Positions 8,641-16,183 of a stretch of 24,505 bases of DNA are shown in pieces. The position numbers and the translations under genes were made by a program. Origin of the DNA: an uncultured Desulfobulbaceae bacterium (lineage in GTDB: Bacteria > Desulfobacterota > Desulfobulbia > Desulfobulbales > Desulfobulbaceae). How positions within the stretch are numbered: position 1 is the first letter of the stretch; each line of letters starts with the position of its first letter. The DNA lies in assembly GCA_947260045.1 (NCBI GenBank), contig CAMYOP010000006.1:1-24505 (forward strand). Direction: 5' to 3'. Under the pieces are notes generated by a model, which saw only the letters and a program-made list of their open reading frames with translations, was not told where the DNA came from and did no database searches.

Positions 8641-8988
8641 ATGATTTATTTAACCATTGCAACAAGAGACATGATATCACTCCAGAAGTTAGTCTTTTTT
8701 ACCGTCTTCATTGGCACTTTTTGTATTCTAGTCTCCTGCACCCAAACGCCTGATGGAAATGCTGAAAATGGTGCGAAATGGTTCTCTTTATACCGCTGTA
8801 GTGGCTGTCACGGTGAGAACGGTAAAGGAGGGAAAGGGCCTCAAATCGCAGATATAAAGCTTAAGTATAGCAGGTTTATGGGAAAAATTAGGAAATCTAA
8901 CTCTAATATTATGCCCTCATATGTTGAAAAAGATCTTCCTGATCCTGATATCGCAGATATTTATGCTTACCTGAAACAACAGCAATAA
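8641..8988 (+). CDS. Small monohaem c-type cytochrome, probable lipoprotein
   Basis: A 115-residue protein with a hydrophobic N-terminal segment (about 17-32) ending in a lipobox-like LVSC, so C33 would be lipidated after export. A single haem site CSGCH (53-57) follows, and M91 in NIMPSY is the likely distal ligand; the C-terminal DPDIADIYAYLK helix is typical of class I cytochrome c. It should carry electrons at the membrane surface on the periplasmic side. The Met at residue 11 (position 8671) would give a more usual signal peptide length and may be the true start. It lies 11 bases after the PAP2 gene and is probably cotranscribed, although no functional link is obvious. No redox partner is encoded nearby. 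Confidence 0.85.
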   Translation: MIYLTIATRDMISLQKLVFFTVFIGTFCILVSCTQTPDGNAENGAKWFSLYRCSGCHGENGKGGKGPQIADIKLKYSRFMGKIRKSNSNIMPSYVEKDLPDPDIADIYAYLKQQQ

Positions 8989-9096
8989 CAAAACAATCAA
9001 CGCTAAAACCCTGCATACACTTTCCACTCACTTGTTTTTCTCTAAAATAAGTCCGAGTAATTTAGATGGGGGAAATTCACCTGAGAGAAAAGTCCC

Positions 9097-9963
9097 ATGC
9101 TCTGGTTCATCCTATCAATGATTACAGCCTTTACTGTTGCTGCTCGAGATATATCGGCTAAAACATATGATGAACTCTCCCCACTTGATATTGCCGCAAT
9201 TGAATTATTCTGGGCATTTCCCTTTTTTGTCGTAGGGTATTTTTTGATACCAATCCCGCCACTTAGTTATGAGTTCTGGCATGCCTTTCTTCTTTCTCTG
9301 CCACTCAATATTATTCCATATTTTCTCTATCTCTACGCCATAAAAAAATCACCGATCTCTTTAACCGTCCCATTCTTGAGCCTTACTCCACTCTTCATGA
9401 TTCTAACGGGATATATGACTCTCAACGAATCAGTATCTTTGTTTGGCTTTTACGGAATTTTGTTTATTGTTCTAGGTGGTTATGTTTTAAATCTTAACCA
9501 TGTGAACAAAGGTTTGTTTGCACCGGTTAAGGCTCTTTTTTATGAAAAAGGTTCACGGTATATGATACTTGTTGCCGCTTTTTATGCATTTGCCTCGGTC
9601 TATGGTAAAAAAGCTATCATACATTCCTCTCCACTCTTTTTTTCCTATTTCTTTTTTATGACATTTAACGGTCTGGTGTTGGTGCTCTTAATTTTTCTCA
9701 GAAAAATTAATTTTCAAACCATTACTCAACATAAGAGAAAAGGTTTGTGGCTTGGCTCTCTTATGATGGTACATATTTCAACTCATTGTATGGCGATTTC
9801 GATTTCGACTGCTGTATACATGATTGCAGTAAAAAGAAGTTCCATATTACTGAGTGTACTCCTGGGGTGGTTAATACTTAAAGAAGAGCATATAAAGTAT
9901 AGGGCTTTTGGAGCCTTATTAATGTTTTTAGGTCTTATCTTCATACTTTCTGCAAGTGCTTAA
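9097..9963 (+). CDS. EamA/DMT-superfamily transporter
   Basis: A 288-residue, very hydrophobic protein with about ten predicted helices arranged as two five-helix EamA repeats. The first repeat ends with the typical PFLSLTPLFMILTGYMTLNE stretch and a GILFIVLGGYVLN helix. The second ends with SSILLSVLLGWLILKEE followed by GALLMFLGLIFILSA. Glu in the NE and KEE positions after helices 4 and 9 matches the family pattern. Members export or import small metabolites across the inner membrane; the substrate cannot be predicted. A weak GAGAG-type ribosome binding site precedes the ATG. It is followed after 19 bases by mutY, probably in one transcript. Confidence 0.88.
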   Translation: MLWFILSMITAFTVAARDISAKTYDELSPLDIAAIELFWAFPFFVVGYFLIPIPPLSYEFWHAFLLSLPLNIIPYFLYLYAIKKSPISLTVPFLSLTPLFMILTGYMTLNESVSLFGFYGILFIVLGGYVLNLNHVNKGLFAPVKALFYEKGSRYMILVAAFYAFASVYGKKAIIHSSPLFFSYFFFMTFNGLVLVLLIFLRKINFQTITQHKRKGLWLGSLMMVHISTHCMAISISTAVYMIAVKRSSILLSVLLGWLILKEEHIKYRAFGALLMFLGLIFILSASA

Positions 9964-9982
9964 TTTTACATAAACTTACTAA

Positions 9983-11068
9983 ATGAAAAACATAATTAAA
10001 TTTCAAAAGAATCTTCTTAAATGGTTTGAAAATAATAAGAGGGATCTCCCCTGGCGACGCACCTACGTACCTTATCATGTCTGGATCTCAGAAATAATGC
10101 TTCAACAGACACAGATGGAACGGGTTGTAGGCTATTTCAATAAGTGGATAGAACGATTCCCTAGCATAGCGAGTATTGCCGAGGCTGACGAAGAAGTAGT
10201 GTTACGATACTGGGAGGGACTCGGATACTATTCGAGGGCTCGAAATATTCACAAGACGGCGCGTCTGCTCCGTCACAATAATAATGGATTGCTTTATACA
10301 GACTATAAAGACCTTCTAAGCTTACCTGGTATCGGAAAGTATACAGCAGGTGCTCTCATGAGTATTGCCTATGCTAAGGATTACCCTTTGGTTGATGCAA
10401 ATATCGAGCGAGTATTTGCCCGTGTTTTTAACATTGGAACACCTATCAAGGATAAGGCAAATAAAGAATTTGTCTGGGAAACAGCGGAAAGGTTAATTCC
10501 TCCAGGACAGGCGCGATTATTTAACCAGGCACTCATGGAACTGGGAGCTCTTATTTGTCTGCCGGCACGTCCTCACTGTACTATTTGTCCAATCATTCAA
10601 GAATGCGAAAGCTATTCTTTATCCATAGTTGATGAGCGTCCATTGCCCGGAAAATGTACCGATATCATCAAGATTACCATGGCAAGTGCAATCCTCGTCC
10701 ATAACGGCAAGGTGTTTATTCAAAAAAGACCTGAGAATGGGATATGGGCAAACCTTTGGGAGTTTCCAGGGGGAAGGGTAGAGGGACGGGAATCTCCTGA
10801 AAAAGCGGTCAAACGAGAATTTCTGGAAGAAACAGAGCTGGAAATTGATCTTGGCAAAAAAATTTCGGTGATAAAGCACAGTTACACGCGATACCGTGTC
10901 ACTTTACACTGTTTTTTTTGTACGCTGCCAACGGCAGGGCAAAAGGTGAATTTACATGAGGCACAGGAGTATAAATGGATCAAGTTTGATGAACTTGAAA
11001 CATATGCATTCCCTTCACCCCATAGACAATTAATCAATCAAGTACATGCCCAAAATATAGCGCCATAA
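9983..11068 (+). CDS. mutY: A/G-specific adenine DNA glycosylase MutY
   Basis: A 361-residue base-excision repair enzyme that removes adenine paired with 8-oxoguanine. The catalytic domain has E37 (SEIMLQQTQ), the helix-hairpin-helix LPGIGKYTAGAL (114-125) and D138 (VDANIERVFARVF). The 4Fe-4S ligands are C192, C199, C202 and C208 (C-X6-C-X2-C-X5-C), the standard spacing. A C-terminal MutT-like domain from about 228 recognises 8-oxoG in this family. Unusually it keeps an almost complete Nudix box (264-286: G-X5-E-X7-RE-X2-EE), with only the final glycine replaced by E285. It lies 19 bases after the EamA gene and is convergent with the GT9 gene, with a 24-base gap between the stops and no terminator hairpin visible. 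Confidence 0.96.
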   Translation: MKNIIKFQKNLLKWFENNKRDLPWRRTYVPYHVWISEIMLQQTQMERVVGYFNKWIERFPSIASIAEADEEVVLRYWEGLGYYSRARNIHKTARLLRHNNNGLLYTDYKDLLSLPGIGKYTAGALMSIAYAKDYPLVDANIERVFARVFNIGTPIKDKANKEFVWETAERLIPPGQARLFNQALMELGALICLPARPHCTICPIIQECESYSLSIVDERPLPGKCTDIIKITMASAILVHNGKVFIQKRPENGIWANLWEFPGGRVEGRESPEKAVKREFLEETELEIDLGKKISVIKHSYTRYRVTLHCFFCTLPTAGQKVNLHEAQEYKWIKFDELETYAFPSPHRQLINQVHAQNIAP

Positions 11069-11092
11069 GTAATTCATTAAAATTTCAAAAGC

Positions 11093-12325
11093 TCATAAAT
11101 GTTCATTATCTTGAATAGTTAAAACAGGAACTAGAGCTTTCAGTACTTGATCAACACTGATAACCTGTAAACATTTATTGTCTGTGCACGGCGTTTTTCT
11201 ATGGTTTGAGGCGCTCACGCAAGGGGAACAGGCCAGACCTGCATAGATTGGAGTGGCGTTTCCAAGAGAACCGTAGAGCTTAGGTGTTTCCGGCCCAAAT
11301 AAGACAAAGGTTGGCATTTTGGAAATGGAAGAAAAGTGTCCTGGCCCTGAATCGTTTGTGACCATAAGTGTTGCAATTGAATACAGTATGGGGAGTTCGC
11401 CTAGTTGAAGTCTCCCTGAAAAATTCACACAGCGTTTGTCCGCTATTTTTTTACACATGTCGTCAGCCTCTACTCGCTCCGAGGGAGAACCGGTAATGAG
11501 AATGACTATATCGTCTGACGTTTGTAAAATCTTTTTAATTAATTCCTGGTATCGATTACTGTCCCATCGCCTTTGTGGAAGGAGTTCACTTGCATTGGGA
11601 TTTATAAGAACGATTCTGTTTTTATCCTGCTGATACGTGGGAAATGTTTTTTGGACTTGAGCATGCATATTGGCAAGCTGCTCATCAGAATATTTCATAA
11701 CGGGCAATATTATTTCATCGTCTGTAATTTTCTGTTTTGAATAGGGGAGTTCTTTTTGCGTACTGAGTAAACTGTTTACAAGAGCAATGAAATTTTTAGC
11801 AATATGGATATGAGGATTATAGGCAACCTTGTGAGTCAACAGTTCCCCTCTATACAGCCCTTCATTGTGAAATTTATAAAATCCCACCCTGTTCACTGCG
11901 CCACAAAGACCTGTCAACAAGGCTGTAAATCGAGAAAACAGCTCAAGATCAATTACAGTATCAATGCGATGTTTTCTGGACCAGAACAAAAAATGAATGG
12001 TATCCTTTGCCAGGACAAAAATATTATCTTCCCGAATAGTGAAGGTGTTTTCTTTGTCTACGGTACCAATCAAATCTAAACTGGCTCTATTTTTACTGAA
12101 AATTACGAAAAACAAGGTGCAGCCAAGTTGCTCTTGTGCCTTACGCATGGCCGGATCTGCAAGAATGGTAGAACCCATTTCTGATAATTCGATAAAGAGC
12201 AAACGCTTGGGAGCGCATACCCTCTCGGCCACAATCAAATTTTTAAAAAAAGCAATAATTGTGAGAATAAATGTGAGCGGAACACCGACTTTGTGGTCGA
12301 TGGCGCGCATGAGATCAACATTCAT
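11093..12325 (-). CDS. GT9-family glycosyltransferase (ADP-heptose:LPS heptosyltransferase-like)
   Basis: A 410-residue protein. A hydrophobic stretch at about 15-31 could anchor it to the inner membrane. The GT-B C-terminal half shows GT9 motifs: LINPNASELLPQRRW (240-254), LITGSPSE (277-284), the nucleotide-sugar loop VTNDSGPGH (322-330) and VLFGPETPKLYG (341-352). Four cysteines (C366, C369, C380, C385) near the end form a conserved-looking cluster. GT9 enzymes add heptose or related sugars to LPS core or other envelope glycans on the cytosolic face; the exact sugar here is unknown. It is the last gene of the minus-strand envelope operon, 26 bases after the flippase-fold gene, which supports a lipid-linked or LPS glycan role. 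Confidence 0.85.
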   Translation of the reverse strand: MNVDLMRAIDHKVGVPLTFILTIIAFFKNLIVAERVCAPKRLLFIELSEMGSTILADPAMRKAQEQLGCTLFFVIFSKNRASLDLIGTVDKENTFTIREDNIFVLAKDTIHFLFWSRKHRIDTVIDLELFSRFTALLTGLCGAVNRVGFYKFHNEGLYRGELLTHKVAYNPHIHIAKNFIALVNSLLSTQKELPYSKQKITDDEIILPVMKYSDEQLANMHAQVQKTFPTYQQDKNRIVLINPNASELLPQRRWDSNRYQELIKKILQTSDDIVILITGSPSERVEADDMCKKIADKRCVNFSGRLQLGELPILYSIATLMVTNDSGPGHFSSISKMPTFVLFGPETPKLYGSLGNATPIYAGLACSPCVSASNHRKTPCTDNKCLQVISVDQVLKALVPVLTIQDNEHL

Positions 12326-12351
12326 AAAGTGTCACCAAAATTAAAGAGAAG

Positions 12352-13293
12352 CTAAATTTTATTTTTTTGTACCAAATACACAAAGAGTCCGGGTAGGGAA
12401 CCAGCTAATGCAATGAGGCCGTAGAGAACAGAAAAAGACAAAACTTTTGATTTGTCAGCGCCGATCAGGAGAAAAAAACCAACCATGGCACCTTCACGCA
12501 AACCCCAACCTGCTAGTGATATGGGTAAAATAATCAAAAGTATAACAGGTGGAACAAGAATAAGGTACACATACAATGGGTATTCAAGACCAATATTGAC
12601 ACCAAGAATGTAAAATGCAGTCATGGCTAAAAGATGGGTAATAACTGACAGGGTAAGCTGGGCAATAATGGAACGACCATCTGAGTAAACCCGAAAAAAA
12701 CGATCAGACAAACTTCCTAAAAAGCCTAGTTTTCCTTTTGCAAATATTGGGAATTTACGCAAAAAATATAGCAGGAAAAGGCCGCAGAAAAGAAACGATA
12801 CGATTCCCAGGAGACCAAAATGAATATTTGTCGGCAATATATCTCTGTTTAAAAGAAGAGCCACCATGTTGAGTAAAAGAAGACCGGCCAGCCCGACTAT
12901 TCTATCAATGAATACACCATAAAAGGCATCTAAGGTGGACTTACCATTCCTGGAACTGTCAAGAATTCGTATGCCATCCCCGCCTATACTGGTTGGCAAT
13001 CCCTGACTGAAAAAGGTGCCTTTAAAAAAGCTTTTCAAAAAAAAAGAAAAAGGTTGGCTGAAACCTATGCGCTGCATGATCAGAAACCATCTGAAGGCGG
13101 CTACACTATTACTGGCGATTTGCAAGAGCAACGCTAGAATAATACCTAAGGGGGTGACCTGGGCGATACTTTCTTTAGCGCTTACTGGGTCGATACTGCG
13201 AACTATGAAAAATAGAAGGCCCAGAGTAATGCCAAATTTTACAAGATATTTTAATGGTTGTGCTTTTCGAATATCGTCTTGCAATACCTGCAT
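12352..13293 (-). CDS. AglD/MprF-like flippase-fold membrane protein (UPF0104 family)
   Basis: A 313-residue membrane protein with about seven or eight hydrophobic helices. It has the family signature LPTSIGGDGIRI (99-110), then DRIVGLAGLLLLN, and near the C-terminus GWGLREGAMVGFF. This is the membrane domain shared with lysylphosphatidylglycerol synthase/flippase, but there is no soluble aminoacyl-transfer domain, so it is not a full MprF. Relatives are implicated in lipid or lipid-linked sugar translocation; its cargo here is unknown. The ATG at 13291-13293 sits inside the 3' end of lptF (43-base overlap), which implies translational coupling. It is followed by the GT9 gene. Confidence 0.85.
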   Translation of the reverse strand: MQVLQDDIRKAQPLKYLVKFGITLGLLFFIVRSIDPVSAKESIAQVTPLGIILALLLQIASNSVAAFRWFLIMQRIGFSQPFSFFLKSFFKGTFFSQGLPTSIGGDGIRILDSSRNGKSTLDAFYGVFIDRIVGLAGLLLLNMVALLLNRDILPTNIHFGLLGIVSFLFCGLFLLYFLRKFPIFAKGKLGFLGSLSDRFFRVYSDGRSIIAQLTLSVITHLLAMTAFYILGVNIGLEYPLYVYLILVPPVILLIILPISLAGWGLREGAMVGFFLLIGADKSKVLSFSVLYGLIALAGSLPGLFVYLVQKNKI

Positions 13294-14687
13294 GGTTCAA
13301 ATCCAGCCTGAAGTGCCACACCGGCATCTTTAAATTTTAAGGTACATCGCGAACAATTATAGTGTTCACATTCGGGAAAGTGAAAAATACGTTCATGGGA
13401 ATTAGCATGAACAAGCATTGACGAACTTCGCTTTAGCTTAAGCCTGGTAGGAATTCTTCTGTGCGAAAGTATTTTCGTTAATTGTAACAATAAGTACTTA
13501 ACACCTTTTTTGAGATAGTTATCATAGCCGTCCGAAATAAAATCCTGCAGTTTTTCAGGCAAAATGGGTTTTTCTTGTTCAGCCCTGTAAAAGACATAAA
13601 GCGTAAGGAATAGAAAAAGAATGTTTGGCATCCACATACCGAGGACAACTGGTAAAACCATATCCTCGCACATCACCCGAAAAGTAGTAAATAAAATGTA
13701 ATAGAGAACGAAAAAAGAAAGACCCAAAGGAATTCCTACAGCTTTTCTTCCTGGGCCAGCCTGTAATCCAAGCGGTAGACCTAAAAGGCTTAGAATCAGA
13801 CAACCGACAGGCAGGACAAGTCTATGATGATATTCAGTGAGATAGGCTATACCTTTTTTAGTATTATTTCCGTAATTGTTCGCGGCCTCAAGGAGTTGCT
13901 GCTGAGTCATGGAGCCGCGTCCTTGTTGGGTCACATCGGTACCGCCAACTATGGAGGGAGGATTTAGAGGAATCTGTAGTTGATACCGCTTAAATTGAAT
14001 AACTTGATTGTCGCTTTTATCAGTATTGTGCAAGGTCCCATCTCTGAGGACAATGGTAACCATCATCTTTTCAGATTCGCCAACCATGTGACCTGTTTTG
14101 GCCATGGTGATTATGGGTTGTTTTCTGCCTCGCATATCAGAAACATAAACCCCATGCCATTGTTTATCTTTATCAATTTTGTCAACATAAACAACAAGAT
14201 CACCCAAGGTTTCGGTAAATGTTTTTTCTTTTATTCCTTCGTCGATTTTTTCCTTTGCCAGCTGAAACATTAATTTGCGCATAGCGGTTTCACCAGCTGG
14301 TATTAAACGCAAGGAGAAAAAACTGGTCAGCGTCGCAATGATGACGGCAATGAGGATGATAGGCGGCAATATTTGGCGAAGACTTACTCCACTGGCTTTT
14401 AAAGCAAGTATTTCTCGATCATTAGTGAGTCTCGTGAAACCAACGATAACACCAGTCATAGATGCCATAGGAATGACATAGAGCAGCATATATGGAAAAA
14501 TATATGAAGACATGCGGGTGAAATCAGCCAGGCCAATGTGCAGGTCCAGTACAATTTCAAGTAGCGGGGTTAAACGGACAAGAAAAAAAACACCATAGAG
14601 GATGAGAAAGCTTGCAAAAATTGGAGCAAGCAACTCTGCGGCGATATAACTATATAAGAGAAAAGGCAGAGATCTGTTCTTAAGCAT
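13251..14687 (-). CDS. lptF: LPS export permease LptF with C-terminal Cys-rich (Ada/FHxxxC-type) finger
   Basis: 478 residues, about 90-110 longer than usual LptF. The first part is a standard LptF/YjgP permease: helices near 12-35 and 60-85, RLTNDREILALKASGVSLRQ (115-135 region), a third helix, a periplasmic jellyroll (about 150-300, with GDLVVYVDKID) and three C-terminal helices. With LptG and the LptB ATPase this family moves LPS from the inner membrane to the Lpt bridge. After the last helix comes a basic linker, then a small Cys-rich segment: H436, C440, C445, C448, C466, C469, with ALQAGFEPCRYC. This resembles the FHxxxC...AxxAGYxPCxxC pattern of Ada-type and nuclease-tail zinc modules. 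LptG is not in the window. The last 13 codons overlap the next gene. It is preceded by an M23 peptidase (60-base gap). No Shine-Dalgarno is visible. Confidence 0.88.
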   Translation of the reverse strand: MLKNRSLPFLLYSYIAAELLAPIFASFLILYGVFFLVRLTPLLEIVLDLHIGLADFTRMSSYIFPYMLLYVIPMASMTGVIVGFTRLTNDREILALKASGVSLRQILPPIILIAVIIATLTSFFSLRLIPAGETAMRKLMFQLAKEKIDEGIKEKTFTETLGDLVVYVDKIDKDKQWHGVYVSDMRGRKQPIITMAKTGHMVGESEKMMVTIVLRDGTLHNTDKSDNQVIQFKRYQLQIPLNPPSIVGGTDVTQQGRGSMTQQQLLEAANNYGNNTKKGIAYLTEYHHRLVLPVGCLILSLLGLPLGLQAGPGRKAVGIPLGLSFFVLYYILFTTFRVMCEDMVLPVVLGMWMPNILFLFLTLYVFYRAEQEKPILPEKLQDFISDGYDNYLKKGVKYLLLQLTKILSHRRIPTRLKLKRSSSMLVHANSHERIFHFPECEHYNCSRCTLKFKDAGVALQAGFEPCRYCKTIFEKHNH

Positions 14688-14747
14688 TAGAGGAGCTAGG
14701 TATTTTTTGATAAATTTTTAAAAGTATTTTTTAGCGCTAAAAATAAT

Positions 14748-16133
14748 TTACAGTAGTTTATCTTGTAATACGTTTTGTATATTTACATCTACCCAGTGCT
14801 GGTCCCACCACTCAACAGGTGTTGCGAAAACTCCATGAATGAGCATGGAAAAGTGCAGATGGTCACCACCTGCCATGCCTGTGGCCCCTGAATGGCCAAT
14901 AATTGAACCTTTTTCAACAAGAGTGTCAATGGTAGTGTCTATGCGGCTGAGATGTGAATACAGGCTGAACAGTCCTTGGCCATGATCCAAGATGATCATA
15001 TTCCCGTATATTCCAAGATAGTCAGTATAAACAACCTTACCAGTATTGGCTGCTTTAATTGCCACACTGGCTGTTGAAGCGATATCCATACCAAGGTGCA
15101 CCTGTTGGTCGATTGCTTTTCCTTTATAATAATATGTCCGCTGGTCAGCATATCCGGCCCTTGAAGCACCTGGCATGCGGAGGAAACGGTCATGCCAGAG
15201 TCGCTCAGACTCAGTTTTGCTACAGATTGCTTTAATAGTATCAGCGTTTTTTTGGCGAACCTCATTGTTTACAAAAATATATTTTTCCAGGTTAGATCCG
15301 GACATTTCTGGATGATATTCTTCAAATTCTGGAATTTTTTGATTAAGAAACCCATCGGAAACATTGATTTTATCGGTCTTATCCCGTACTTTTTTCATCA
15401 CAATGGAAAAGATACTTTTGCCTTGATTGCCAGCCTGGTCAACGGCAACAATTTGTGGTGCTACTAATTCTTTGGCATTCCAGGGCATTGCTATATAGGA
15501 AATAAAAGTATTGTCTTTCCCCGGAAAGGGCGAGCCTTGGAAGAAATTATTATTTAAATGCACTCCATGTTTGTCACTTGGCTCAGAGAGGTTGTAGATA
15601 ACAATACCGCTTCCGCCAGGTCTTATATAGCGTTGAGTATGACGAGCAGTTATTTTTGGAGGTTTGGTATCAATGATGACAGGAAAACGAGAAATGGTTT
15701 CATTGCCCATCAACATGCCATTGAGAGAAAAGTCTCTGACAGTAATGACAAGCTCCGCTTTCCCTTCCTTTGCCTGTGTACGTTTGGAGTCAAAAACAAA
15801 AGAGTCTGTATGCTCTGCAGGACCAGCGTTTGCAAGCCAGGCCTTTCGTTGGAACCCGGTTGTGTAGAGTTCATGGCTGGAATCTTTTTGATCAATTGTG
15901 ACCCGTATGGACCTGATTCCACTTCTTTTGTCTTGAATTTGAAAACTTACCTTGGCACTGTTACCTAGAAACTCAATTTCATGTCCAAGGCGAGCTATTG
16001 GCTTTTCCGTTTCAAACAACAAGAATCCAACTCCTAAACCAACAAGAGCGATAATTGCTAAAAGTGTAAACAAAAAAGAACGACCCGATATTTTTCTTCT
16101 GGGTCTGCGTCTTAACTTATTTCTACGTGACAT
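14748..16133 (-). CDS. Membrane-anchored M23 (LytM-type) metallopeptidase
   Basis: 461 residues. A strongly basic N-terminus (RRNKLRRRPRRK) precedes one membrane helix at about 19-40, so the rest should face the periplasm. The middle (about 45-250) looks like two beta-sandwich Ig-like repeats (GIRSIRVTI; DTKPPKI; VAVDQAGNQG). The M23 domain (about 340-450) has all zinc and catalytic motifs: HLGMD (H346, D350), YSHLS (H394) and HLHF (H425, H427). It should cleave peptide cross-links in peptidoglycan, or, if a regulator, activate an amidase, but intact zinc ligands argue for activity. It lies between rng (50-base gap) and lptF (60-base gap) in the envelope operon. Confidence 0.9.
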   Translation of the reverse strand: MSRRNKLRRRPRRKISGRSFLFTLLAIIALVGLGVGFLLFETEKPIARLGHEIEFLGNSAKVSFQIQDKRSGIRSIRVTIDQKDSSHELYTTGFQRKAWLANAGPAEHTDSFVFDSKRTQAKEGKAELVITVRDFSLNGMLMGNETISRFPVIIDTKPPKITARHTQRYIRPGGSGIVIYNLSEPSDKHGVHLNNNFFQGSPFPGKDNTFISYIAMPWNAKELVAPQIVAVDQAGNQGKSIFSIVMKKVRDKTDKINVSDGFLNQKIPEFEEYHPEMSGSNLEKYIFVNNEVRQKNADTIKAICSKTESERLWHDRFLRMPGASRAGYADQRTYYYKGKAIDQQVHLGMDIASTASVAIKAANTGKVVYTDYLGIYGNMIILDHGQGLFSLYSHLSRIDTTIDTLVEKGSIIGHSGATGMAGGDHLHFSMLIHGVFATPVEWWDQHWVDVNIQNVLQDKLL

Positions 16134-16183
16134 AAAAAAATATATATTTAAATGTTTTAATGTTAGGGGAATCGTTTGTGTTA

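Noticed and set aside
8989..9096. Possible riboswitch-like leader (ACCTGAGAG stretch) before the EamA gene
   Set aside because: The surrounding conserved elements of the TPP or other known riboswitches are missing and the leader is too short.
12352..13293. Calling the UPF0104 protein MprF (lysylphosphatidylglycerol synthase)
   Set aside because: It has only the membrane part; the soluble aminoacyl-transfer domain is missing.
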